Assembly (NCBI GenBank): GCA_963681505.1
Contig: OY811971.1
Span: 21,170,876-21,234,875, forward strand
DNA length: 64,000 nucleotides
DNA from: Eunapius fragilis
Lineage: Eukaryota > Porifera > Demospongiae > Spongillida > Spongillidae
Direction of reading: 5' to 3'
The notes under the pieces were generated by a model. The model was not told where the DNA came from, did no database searches, and saw only the letters and a list, made by a program, of their open reading frames with translations. Numbering within the stretch: the stretch's first letter is position 1; each line of letters begins with the position of its first letter. Position numbers and translations under genes: made by a program. Below are positions 1 through 12,500 of the stretch, in pieces.

Positions 1-314
1 GAGTACTGGCTGATGTTGTAATGGCATCAACAATGCACTTAACACACTACAACATTGCACTGCAACTTCAGTGGCTGTGACAACATTCCTTTGCACATAG
101 GACATATGAGTAAGTCTATGACTGAAATGACTTGTGTTGGTGCTAATGCAGGGTCCTTTTTACACATGATCTTTTGAGGTGCAATGGTGTTTATATGACG
201 AAGCAGAGCACTTGGTGTGATGCCTGCATGGTTGTCGCCCTGCTTTCCGTGGCTCTTTAAAGTGGATCCATGAGTGTACATGTATGGTTTCCTGAAATTG
301 TGTAATGTGTACAT
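1..314 (-). pseudogene. RING-like zinc-finger fragment, frameshifted
   Basis: Read on the minus strand, 314 to 39 gives an open frame of 91 codons. Its last third contains CPMCKGMLSQPLKLQCNVVVC, a C-x2-C ... C-x5-C pattern like the first half of a RING finger. The frame stops right after this, but a one-base shift continues toward position 1 as VKCIVDAITTSAST, which resembles the next Cys of such a finger. I infer a frameshifted zinc-finger fragment cut by the window edge. RING-like fingers of this kind occur in TRIM-type proteins and in some transposon proteins, and hAT relics lie nearby, so a mobile-element origin is likely but unproven. The function is unknown. Confidence 0.35.
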
Positions 315-1297
315 GTATTATTGTGTGCATGCATGTGTATGTGCATATGTTATGAGGTCATGTCAATATGTTTACCTTGCAAGTACTGGGACAGTGTAGG
401 GACCGATTGTATGGCTTTAAAATACACTTGTATAGAATCTTCTTCTCAGAAGTCAATTTCAAAACATGTCCTGAGCTCCACTGAGTAACTAGCACAGCTA
501 TATGTTGTCTCTTGATAACCAGCCAAGGGTTTTTTCAACAATCTGTGTCCACAGACGCTTCACAAACGCTGTACTTGGAATCGTGGAATATCCATTGCCG
601 TACGGTACATGTAATCAAAGCACGTGACTTCGATTTATTCATGACTAAACAAACGAAAAGTAACCGTTTTGTTCTCTCACCAGAAAATATGTCTAGATAT
701 AAACTAAACACGTATAGAATGTCCAGTGATTCCTCTTTACGAAAAGGTAAGTTTCATGCCCAACTATCAGGCGTTTTTTTCGAGAAAAATTGCTTGCCGT
801 TTGAGCGTTTCATAATATCCATAATATGACCATGACCTGCGCGGAGTTAGTAGGTAAAAAAATAACACGCCTTGACGGTGCGCATATATCGTATCTAGTA
901 CAGAAATGAATGTAGAAATGCTTAAAAGATTTTCCTTCTTTTATTGCAAGCTTTTTGTGATAAAAATAAATTTAAGAACATAAACCACATTTTAATGAGC
1001 TCCTTCATTCGTCAGGACACTAAGAATACCGTAAATGTTATACGGTTCTAATTAGAAAACCTAATGTCCATCTCGAAACAGCCGTGCCCCCTTGACCCCA
1101 AGTAATGAATAGTTAATTACATGCGTGGTTAATTAATCCAGTTATCTTCCCGCGATCGAGCTGTTCTACAGGATGTAAGCGCGCGTCAATACCATTAATG
1201 GATCTCGGATCCTTTTTCTCAGGAACAGGTAGATCTAAGCATATAATATTAAACGCTCGATACACATGTGTAATTGGATCAGCTGTTAGTCACGGTG
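315..1297. other. No recognised gene
   Basis: AT-rich sequence. A 105-codon open frame on the plus strand (512-829) matches no family I recognise and has low-complexity flanks. I do not call it a gene. Confidence 0.5.
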
Positions 1298-1585
1298 AGG
1301 CTTCGGGTGCGTTGCGTTAATTACTGAGCAGCAGGAACCACAGCAGTGCGAAGAGCTAGACACAATTGTCCCCGTGGATTTGCGTCATTTGCCAAATGAA
1401 GAAGACTCATGCCCAAGTTAGTGTCTTGCGAAAGGGATCTTATCATTAACGTCTTCTTGGAAGTACCCGAAGGGGCGCTTCATCCAGCAGTTGCAACTGG
1501 GGATCCTGCTGAGGCTTCGGGTGCGCACAATGGCGTTGCGTTAATTATTGAGCAGCAGGAACCACAGCAGTGTGAAGAGTAAGAC
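1298..1585. repeat. Direct repeat pair of about 65 bp
   Basis: A segment starting GAGGCTTCGGGTGCG and running to GCGAAGAGCTAGACA (about 1298-1362) recurs at about 1510-1585. The second copy has about 8 extra bases (CACAATGG) near the start and scattered substitutions. The copies are about 213 bp apart. This may be a duplicated segment of the degraded hAT element that follows. Confidence 0.75.
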
Positions 1586-1617
1586 ACCAACTCGATCAGT
1601 CAAATACACCTGCAGTT

Positions 1618-1851
1618 AATGCTAGCCAGTATTACCGACGAAGATGGACGAAACGGAAAAGTGAAACTGTCAAAGCAAAACAGCTTGATACGCCTACAAA
1701 AGCTCTACGTTTTGTTGACAAGGATTACTTTCCAAACATTTATGTAATCCTTGCCATATCGGCTATTCTGCCAGTAACTAGTTGTGAGTGTGAAACGTCA
1801 GTTAGCGTGCTAAAATTCACAACAACAAAAAAGACGCAAATCATACTTTGA
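1618..1851 (+). pseudogene. hAT transposase C-terminal dimerisation domain remnant
   Basis: The plus-strand frame ending at the TGA at 1849-1851 reads FPNIYVILAISAILPVTSCE, followed by CETSVSVLKF. This matches the hAT C-terminal dimerisation signature (FPNI..L.I...LPVTSCECERSFS.L). It is typical of the ZMYM1/P52rIPK-like hAT group found in many invertebrates. The usual Arg-Ser of CERSFS has become Thr-Ser, and the domain ends early by running into a palindrome. No upstream transposase core is readable, so this is a dead 3' fragment. Confidence 0.75.
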
Positions 1852-1981
1852 TTCCACAAGTGATCTGTTTTTTCATATCTGTATCAAAACTGTTATCATT
1901 TTGGTACAGATATGAAAAAAAAAAAAAAACAGATCTTTCTGAAATCAAAATATGATTTGCGTCTTTTTTTGCTGTGAAAAT
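1816..1981. repeat. Fold-back palindrome with about 75-bp arms
   Basis: The left arm begins TTCACAACAACAAAAAAGAC and the right arm ends GTCTTTTTTTGCTGTGAA. The two arms are reverse complements with a few mismatches and an expanded A run in the right arm (about 1916-1930). The centre is near 1890. The form fits a MITE-like fold-back element inserted in the hAT remnant, or an inverted duplication of it. Confidence 0.75.
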
Positions 1982-2239
1982 TGCTGAAGACATCACTTCG
2001 AAGCACTATGCATGGTAATGACAGATTAAATGGTTTGGCAACGATGCTGATTCATAGAGATGTGGAGTTGAATCCAGATGTGGTCGTTTAAGAGTTTTCT
2101 CGTCGTTACCCACGCAGGCTTTTGCGTTTCTTAATTAACCCTTTTCCAGAGTAGCTAGCCCAAAGGTTATACTCGCGATGCCATCAATATTAAGTTGTTT
2201 TGGAACAGTATCATTGTGAAAAGTGCTTTAATTTTCATG

Positions 2240-2384
2240 ACAAATAAATGGAAAACTAAAAAAGCTGCTGGGGCTGTGCCCCAGGCCCCGCCACGTGTGG
2301 GGGCACGCCTCCTCCCGTACCCACCCCCATCATGAATTTAATCTTAGACCCCCCCCCTTCCGGAATTCCTGGATCCGCCCCTGC
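2240..2384 (-). mobile_element. hAT-like element end with G/C tract
   Basis: Positions 2368-2383 are CCTGGATCCGCCCCTG, the complement of CAGGGGCGGATCCAGG, which resembles terminal inverted repeats of hAT elements. It is followed inward by GGAATTCCGG-like sequence and a G run. The same signature recurs at 27489, 45806 and 49199. No partner end or 8-bp target duplication was found, so this is a truncated or non-autonomous copy. Confidence 0.5.
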
Positions 2385-5300
2385 ATGTGACGATGTTTGT
2401 AGCTCCAGACTCATTGTTAGACATTGGTATGATGAAAATAGGGTGTTGTGCAGTTCTTATATAGCCCTTTGACGGATATTGCGCGGACCACTAGTAGGAC
2501 CACTAGTAGAACCACTAGTAGGACCACTAGTAGGACCACTAGTAGGACCACTAGTAGGACCACTAGTAGGACCACTAGTAGGACCACTAGTAGGACCACT
2601 AGTAGGACCACTAGTAGGACCACTTGTAGGACCACTAGTAGGACCACTAGTAGGACCACTAGTAGGACCACTAGTAGGACCACTAGTAGGACCACTAGTA
2701 GGACCACTAGTAGGACCACTAGTAGGACCACTTGTCGGACCACTAGTAGGACCACTAGTAGGACCACTAGTAGGACCACTTGTAGGACCACTAGTAGGAC
2801 CACTAGTAGGACCACTAGTAGGACCACTAGTATGACCACTAGTAGGACCACTAGCAGGACCACTAGTAGGACCACTAGTAGGACCACTAGTAGGACCACT
2901 AGTATGACCACTAGTAGGACCACTAGCAGGACCACTAGTAGGACCACTAGTAGGACCACTAGTATGACCACTAGTAGGACCACTAGCAGGACCACTAGTA
3001 GGACCACTAGTAGGACCACTAGTATGACCACTAGTAGGACCACTAGTAGGACCACTAGTAGGACCACTAGTAGGACCACTAGTAGGACCACTAGTAGGAC
3101 CACTAGTATGACCACTAGTAGGACCACTAGCAGGACCACTAGTAGGACCACTTGTAGGACCACTAGTAGGACCACTAGTAGGACCACTAGTAGGACCACT
3201 AGTAGGACCACTAGTAGGACCACTAGTAGGACCACTAGTAGGACCACTTGTAGGACCACTAGTAGGACCACTAGTAGGACCACTAGTAGGACCACTAGTA
3301 GGACCACTAGTATGACCACTAGTAGGACCACTAGCAGGACCACTAGTAGGACCACTAGTAGGACCACTAGTATGACCACTAGTAGGACCACTAGCAGGAC
3401 CACTAGTAGGACCACTAGTAGGACCACTAGTAGGACCACTAGTATGACCACTAGTAGGACCACTAGTAGGACCACTAGTAGGACCACTAGTAGGACCACT
3501 TGTAGGACCACTAGTAGGACCACTAGTAGGACCACTTGTAGGACCACTAGTAGGACCACTAGTAGGACCACTTGTAGGACCACTAGTAGGACCACTAGTA
3601 GGACCACTAGTATGACCACTAGTAGGACCACTAGTAGGACCACTAGTAGGACCACTAGTAGGACCACTAGTAGGACCACTAGTAGGACCACAAGTAGGAC
3701 CACTAGTAGGACCACTTGTAGGACCACTAGTAGGACCACTAGTAGGACCACTAGTAGGACCACTAGTAGGACCACTAGTAGGACCACTAGTAGGACCACT
3801 TGTCGGACCACTAGTAGGACCACTTGTAGGACCACTTGTAGGACCACTAGTAGGACCACTAGTAGGACCACTAGTAGGACCACTAGTAGGACCACTAGTA
3901 GGACCACTAGTAGGACCACTAGTAGGACCACTAGTAGGACCACTAGTAGGACCAATTGTCGGACCACTAGTAGGACCACTAGTAGGACCACTAGTAGGAC
4001 CACTTGTAGGACCACTAGTAGGACCACTAGTAGGACCACTAGTAGGACCACTAGTATGACCACTAGTAGGACCACTAGCAGGACCACTAGTAGGACCACT
4101 AGTAGGACCACTAGTATGACCACTAGTAGGACCACTAGCAGGACCACTAGTAGGACCACTAGTAGGACCACTAGTAGGACCACTAGTATGACCACTAGTA
4201 GGACCACTAGTAGGACCACTAGTAGGACCACTAGTAGGACCACTTGTAGGACCACTAGTAGGACCACTAGTAGGACCACTTGTAGGACCACTAGTAGGAC
4301 CACTAGTAGGACCACTTGTAGGACCACTAGTAGGACCACTAGTAGGACCACTAGTATGACCACTAGTAGGACCACTAGTAGGACCACTAGTAGGACCACT
4401 AGTAGGACCACTAGTAGGACAACTAGTAGGACCACAAGTAGGACCACTAGTAGGACCACTTGTAGGACCACTAGTAGGACCACTAGTAGGACCACTAGTA
4501 GGACCACTAGTAGGACCACTAGTAGGACCACTAGTAGGACCACTAGTAGGACCACTAGTAGGACCACTAGTAGGACCACTTGTAGGACCACTAGTATGAC
4601 CACTAGTAGGACCACTAGTAGGACCACTAGTAGGACCACTAGTAGGACCACTAGTAGGACCACTAGTAGGACCACTAGTAGGACCACTAGTAGGACCACT
4701 TGTAGGACCACTAGTAGGACCACTAGCAGGACCACTAGTAGGACCACTAGTAGGACCACTAGTAGGACCACTAGTAGGACCACTAGTAGGACCACTAGTA
4801 GGACCACTTGTAGGACCACTAGTAGGACCACTAGTAGGACCACTAGTATGACCACTAGTAGGACCACTAGTAGGACCACTAGTAGGACCACTAGTAGGAC
4901 CACTAGTAGGACCACTAGTAGGACCACTAGTAGGACCACTAGTAGGACCACTTGTAGGACCACTAGTAGGACCACTAGTAGGACCACTAGTAGGACCACT
5001 AGTAGGACCACTAGTAGGACCACTTGTAGGACCACTTGTAGGACCACTAGTAGGACCACTAGTAGGACCACTTGTAGGACCACTAGTAGGACCACTAGTA
5101 GGACCACTAGTAGGACCACTAGTAGGACCACTAGCAGGACCACTTGTCGGACCACTAGTAGGACCACTAGTAGGTCCACTAGTAGGACCACTAGTAGAAT
5201 CACTAGTAGGACCACTCGTAGGACCTCTAGGAGGACCACTTGTAGGACCACTAGTAGGACCACTAGTAGGACCACTAGTAGGACCACTAGTAGGACCACT

Positions 5301-6508
5301 AGTAGGACCACTTGTAGGACCACTAGTAGGACCACTAGTAGGACCACTAGTATGACCACTAGTAGGACCACTAGTAGGACCACTAGTAGGACCACTAGTA
5401 GGACCACTAGTAGGACCACTAGTAGGACCACTAGCAGGACCACTTGTAGGACCACTTGTAGGACCACTAGTAGGACCACTAGTAGGACCACTAGTAGGAC
5501 CACTAGTAGGACCACTAGTAGGACCACTAGTAGGACCACTAGTAGGACCACTAGTAGGACCACTAGCAGGACCACTTGTAGGACCACTTGTAGGACCACT
5601 AGTAGGACCACTAGTAGGACCACTAGTAGGACCACTAGTAGGACCACTAGTAGGACCACTAGTAGGACCACTAGTAGGACCACTAGTAGGACCACTAGTA
5701 GGACCACTAGCAGGACCACTTGTAGGACCACTTGTAGGACCACTAGTAGGACCACTTGTAGGACTACTAGTAGGACCACTAGTAGGACCACTAGTAGGAC
5801 CACTAGTAGGACCACTAGTAGGACCACTTGTAGGACCACTTGTAGGACCACTAGTAGGACCACTAGTAGGACCACTAGTATGACCACTAGTAGGACCACT
5901 AGTAGGACCACTAGTAGGACCACTAGTAGGACCACTAGTAGGACCACTAGTAGGACCACTAGTAGGACCACTAGTAGGACCACTAGTAGGACCACTAGTA
6001 GGACCACTAGTAGGACCACTAGTAGGACCACTAGTAGGACCACTAGCAGGACCACTAGTAGGACCTCTAGTAGGACCACTAGCAGGACCACTAGCAGGAC
6101 CACTAGTAGGACCACTAGTAGGACCACTAGCAGGACCACTAGTAGGACCACTAGTAGGACCACTAGTAGGACCACTAGTAGGACCACTAGTAGGACCACT
6201 AGTAGGACCACTAGTAGGACCACTAGTAGGACCACTTGTAGGACCACTAGTAGGACCACTTGTCGGACCACTAGTAGGACCACTAGTAGGACCACTAGTA
6301 GGACCACTAGTAGGACCACTAGTAGGACCACTAGTAGGACCACTAGTAGGACCACTTGTAGGACCACTAGTAGGACCACTAGTAGGACCACTTGTAGGAC
6401 CACTAGTAGGACCACTAGTAGGACCACTAGTAGGACCACTAGTAGGACCACTAGTAGGACCACTAGCAGGACCACTAGTAGGACCACTTGTAGGACCACT
6501 AGTAGGAC

Positions 6509-6521
6509 CACTAGTAGACCA
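6509..6521. repeat. Single 11-bp monomer, register slip in the satellite
   Basis: At 6511-6520 the monomer reads CTAGTAGACC, lacking one G. This single deletion shifts the 12-bp register for the following 12 kb. It marks a boundary between two blocks that then stay in perfect register. Confidence 0.9.
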
Positions 6522-9500
6522 CTAGTAGGACCACTAGTAGGACCACTAGTAGGACCACTAGTAGGACCACTAGTAGGACCACTAGTAGGACCACTAGTAG
6601 GACCACTAGTAGGACCACTAGTAGGACCACTAGTAGGACCACTTGTAGGACCACTAGTAGGACCACTTGTCGGACCACTTGTAGGACCACTAGTAGGACC
6701 ACTAGTAGGACCACTAGTAGGACCACTAGTAGGACCACTAGTAGGACCACTAGTAGGACCACTTGTAGGACCACTAGTAGGACCACTTGTCGGACCACTA
6801 GTAGGACCACTAGTAGGACCACTTGTCGGACCACTAGTAGGACCACTAGTAGGACCACTTGTAGGACCACTAGTAGGACCACTAGTAGGACCACTAGTAG
6901 GACCACTTGTAGGACCACTAGTAGGACCACTAGTAGGACCACTAGTAGGACCACTAGTAGGACCACTAGTAGGACCACTTGTCGGACCACTAGTAGGACC
7001 ACTAGTAGGACCACTTGTAGGACCACTTGTAGGACCACTAGTAGGACCACTAGTAGGACCACTAGTAGGACCACTTGTCGGACCACTAGTAGGACCACTA
7101 GTAGGACCACTAGCAGGACCACTAGTAGGACCACTAGTAGGACCACTTGTAGGACCACTAGTAGGACCACTAGTAGGACCACTAGTAGGACCACTAGTAG
7201 GACCACTAGTAGGACCACTAGTAGGACCACTAGTAGGACCACTTGTCGGACCACTAGTAGGACCACTTGTAGGACCACTTGTAGGACCACTAGTAGGACC
7301 ACTAGTAGGACCACTAGTAGGACCACTAGTAGGACCACTAGTAGGACCACTAGTAGGACCACTAGTAGGACCACTAGTAGGACCACTAGTAGGACCACTT
7401 GTCGGACCACTAGTAGGACCACTAGTAGGACCACTAGTAGGACCACTTGTAGGACCACTAGTAGGACCACTAGTAGGACCACTAGTAGGACCACTAGTAT
7501 GACCACTAGTAGGACCACTAGCAGGACCACTAGTAGGACCACTAGTAGGACCACTAGTAGGACCACTAGTATGACCACTAGTAGGACCACTAGCAGGACC
7601 ACTAGTAGGACCACTAGTAGGACCACTAGTATGACCACTAGTAGGACCACTAGCAGGACCACTAGTAGGACCACTAGTAGGACCACTAGTATGACCACTA
7701 GTAGGACCACTAGTAGGACCACTAGTAGGACCACTAGTAGGACCACTAGTAGGACCACTAGTAGGACCACTAGTATGACCACTAGCAGGACCACTAGTAG
7801 GACCACTTGTAGGACCACTAGTAGGACCACTAGTAGGACCACTAGTAGGACCACTAGTAGGACCACTAGTAGGACCACTAGTAGGACCACTAGTAGGACC
7901 ACTAGTAGGACCACTAGTAGGACCACTAGTAGGACCACTAGTAGGACCACTAGTAGGACCACTAGTAGGACCACTAGTAGGACCACTAGTAGGACCACTA
8001 GTAGGACCACTTGTAGGACCACTAGTAGGACCACTAGTAGGACCACTAGTAGGACCACTAGTAGGACCACTAGTATGACCACTAGTAGGACCACTAGCAG
8101 GACCACTAGTAGGACCACTAGTAGGACCACTAGTATGACCACTAGTAGGACCACTAGCAGGACCACTAGTAGGACCACTAGTAGGACCACTAGTAGGACC
8201 ACTAGTATGACCACTAGTAGGACCACTAGTAGAACCACTAGTAGGACCACTAGTAGGACCACTAGTAGGACCACTAGTAGGACCATTAGTGGGACCACTA
8301 GTAGGACCACTAGTGGGACCACTAGTAGGACCACTAGTAGGACCACTTGTAGGACCACTAGTAGGACCACTAGTAGGACCACTAGTAGGACCACTAGTAG
8401 GACCACTAGTAGGACCACTAGAAAGACCACTAGTAGGACCACTTGTAGGACCACTAGTAGGACCACTAGTAGGACCACTAGTAGGACCACTAGTAGGACC
8501 ACTGGTAGGACCACTTGTAGGACCACTTGTAGGACCACTAGTAGGACCACTAGTAGGACCACTAGTAGGACCACTAGTAGGAACACTAGTAGGACCACTA
8601 GTAGGACCACTAGTAGGACCACTAGTAGGACCACTAGTAGGACCACTAGTAGGACCACTAGTAGGACCACTAGTAGGACCACTAGTAGGACCACTAGCAG
8701 GACCACAAGTAGGACCACTAGTAGGACCACTAGTAGGACCACTAGTAGGACCACAAGTAGGACCACTAGTAGGACCACTAGTAGGACCACTAGTAGGACC
8801 ACTAGTAGGACCACTAGTAGGACCACTAGTAGGACCACTTGTCGGACCACTAGTAGGACCACTAGTAGGACCACTAGTAGGACCACTAGTAGGACCACTA
8901 GTAGGACCACTAGTAGGACCACTTGTAGGACCACTAGTAGGACCACTAGTAGGACCACTTGTAGGACCACTAGTAGGACCACTAGTAGGACCACTAGTAG
9001 GACCACTAGTAGGACCACTAGTAGGACCACTAGTAGGACCACTAGTAGGACCACTAGTAGGACCACTAGTAGGACCACTAGTAGGACCACTTGTAGGACC
9101 ACTAGTAGGACCACTAGTAGGACCACTAGTAGGACCACTAGTATGACCACTAGTAGGACCACTAGTAGGACCACTAGTAGGACCACTAGTAGGACCACTA
9201 GTAGGACCACTAGTAGGACCACTTGTAGGACCACTAGTAGGACCACTAGTAGGACCACTAGTAGGACCACTAGTATGACCACTAGTAGGACCACTAGTAG
9301 GACCACTAGTAGGACCACTTGTAGGACCACTAGTAGGACCACTAGTAGGACCACTAGTAGGACCACTAGTATGACCACTAGTAGGACCACTAGTAGGACC
9401 ACTAGTAGGACCACTAGTAGGACCACTAGTAGGACCACTAGTAGGACCACTAGTAGGACCACTAGTGGGACCACTAGTAGGACCACTAGTAGGACCACTA

Positions 9501-12500
9501 GTAGGACCACTTGTAGGACCACTAGTAGGACCACTAGTAGGACCACTAGTAGGACCACTAGTATGACCACTAGTAGGACCACTAGCAGGACCACTAGTAG
9601 GACCACTAGTAGGACCACTAGTAGGACCACTAGTAGGACCACTAGCAGGACCACTAGTAGGACCACTTGTAGGACCACTAGTAGGACCACTAGTAGGACC
9701 ACTTGTAGGACCACTAGTAGGACCACTAGTAGGACCACTAGTAGGACCACTAGTAGGACCACTAGTATGACCACTAGTAGGACCACTAGTAGGACCACTA
9801 GTAGGACCACTAGTAGGACCACTAGTAAGACCACTAGTAGGACCACTAGTAGGACCACTAGTAGGACCACTAGTAGGACCACTTGTAGGACCACTAGTAG
9901 GACCACTTGTCGGACCACTAGTAGGACCACTTGTAGGACCACTAGTAGGACCACTAGTAGGACCACTTGTAGGACCACTTGTAGGACCACTAGTAGGACC
10001 ACTAGTGGGACCACTAGTAGGACCACTAGTAGGACCACTAGTAGGACCACTAGTAGGACCACTAGTAGGACCACTAGTAGGACCACTTGTAGGACCACTA
10101 GTAGGACCACTAGTAGGACCACTAGTAGGACCACTAGTAGGACCACTAGTAGGACCACTTGTAGGACCACTAGTAGGACCACTAGTAGGACCACTAGTAT
10201 GACCACTAGTAGGACCACTAGTAGGACCACTAGTAGGACCACTAGTAGGACCACTAGCAGGACCACTAGCAGGACCACTTGTAGGACCACTTGTAGGACC
10301 ACTAGTAGGACCACTAGTAGGACCACTAGTAGGACCACTAGTAGGACCACTAGTAGGACCACTTGTAGGACCACTAGTAGGACCACTAGTAGGACCACTA
10401 GTATGACCACTAGTAGGACCACTAGTAGGACCACTAGTAGGACCACTAGTAGGACCACTAGTAGGACCACTAGCAGGACCACTTGTAGGACCACTTGTAG
10501 GACCACTAGTAGGACCACTAGTAGGACCACTAGTATGACCACTAGTAGGACCACTAGTAGGACCACTAGTAGGACCACTAGTAGGACCACTAGCAGGACC
10601 ACTAGTAGGACCACTAGTAGGACCACTAGTAGGACCACTAGCAGGACCACTTGTCGGACCACTAGTAGGACCACTAGTAGGACCACTAGTAGGACCACTA
10701 GTAGGACCACTAGTAGGACCACTAGTATGACCACTAGTAGGACCACTAGTAGGACCACTAGTAGGACCACTAGTAGGACCACTAGTAGGACCACTTGTCG
10801 GACCACTAGTAAGACTACTTGTCGGACAACTAGTAGGACCACTAGTAGGACCACTAGCAGGACCACTTGTCGGACCACTAGTAGGACCACTAGTAGGACC
10901 ACTAGTAGGACCACTAGTAGGACCACTAGTAGGACCACTAGTAGGACCACTTGTAGGACCACTAGTAGGACCACTAGTAGGACCACTAGTAGGACCACTA
11001 GTAGGACCACTAGTAGGACCACTAGTAGGACCACTAGTAGGACCACTAGTAGGACCACTAGTAGGACCACTTGTAGGACCACTAGTAGGACCACTAGTAG
11101 GACCACTAGTAGGACCACTAGTAGGACCACTAGTAGGACCACTAGTAGGACCACTAGTAGGACCACTAGTAGGACCACTAGCAGGACCACTTGTAGGACC
11201 ACTTGTAGGACCACTAGCAGGACCACTTGTAGGACCACTTGTAGGACCACTAGTAGGACCACTAGTAGGACCACTAGTATGACCACTAGTAGGACCACTA
11301 GTAGGACCACTAGTAGGACCACTAGTAGGACCACTAGTAGGACCACTAGTAGGACCACTAGTAGGACCACTAGTAGGACCACTAGCAGGACCACTTGTCG
11401 GACCACTAGTAGGACCACTAGTAGGACCACTAGTAGGACCACTAGTAGGACCACTAGTAGGACCACTAGTAGGACCACTAGTAGGACCACTTGTAGGACC
11501 ACTAGTAGGACCACTAGTAGGACCACTAGTAGGACCACTAGTAGGACCACTAGTAGGACCACTTGTAGGACCACTAGTAGGACCACTAGTAGGACCACTA
11601 GTATGACCACTAGTAGGACCACTAGTAGGACCACTAGTAGGACCACTAGTAGGACCACTAGTAGGACCACTAGTAGGACCACTAGCAGGACCACTTGTAG
11701 GACCACTTGTAGGACCACTAGTAGGACCACTAGTAGGACCACTAGTAGGACCACTAGTAGGACCACTAGTAGGACCACTAGTAGGACCACTAGTAGGACC
11801 ACTAGCAGGACCACTTGTAGGACCACTTGTAGGACCACTAGTAGGACCACTAGTAGGACCACTAGTAGGACCACTAGTAGGACCACTAGTAGGACCACTA
11901 GTAGGACCACTAGTAGGACCACTAGTAGGACCACTAGTAGGACCACTAGCAGGACCACTTGTAGGACCACTTGTAAAACCACTAGTAGGACCACTTGTAG
12001 GACCACTAGTAGGACCACTAGTAGGACCACTAGTAGGACCACTAGTAGGACCACTAGTAGGACCACTTGTAGGACCACTTGTAGGACCACTAGTAGGACC
12101 ACTAGTAGGACCACTAGTATGACCACTAGTAGGACCACTAGTAGGACCACTAGTAGGACCACTAGTAGGACCACTAGTAGGACCACTAGTAGGACCACTA
12201 GTAGGACCACTAGTAGGACCACTAGTAGGACCACTAGTAGGACCACTAGCAGGACCACTAGTAGGACCACTAGTAGGACCACTAGCAGGACCACTAGCAG
12301 GACCACTAGTAGGACCACTAGTAGGACCACTAGCAGGACCACTAGTAGGACCACTAGTAGGACCACTAGTAGGACCACTAGTAGGACCACTAGTAGGACC
12401 ACTAGTAGGACCACTAGTAGGACCACTAGTAGGACCACTTGTAGGACCACTAGTAGGACCACTTGTCGGACCACTAGTAGGACCACTAGTAGGACCACTA

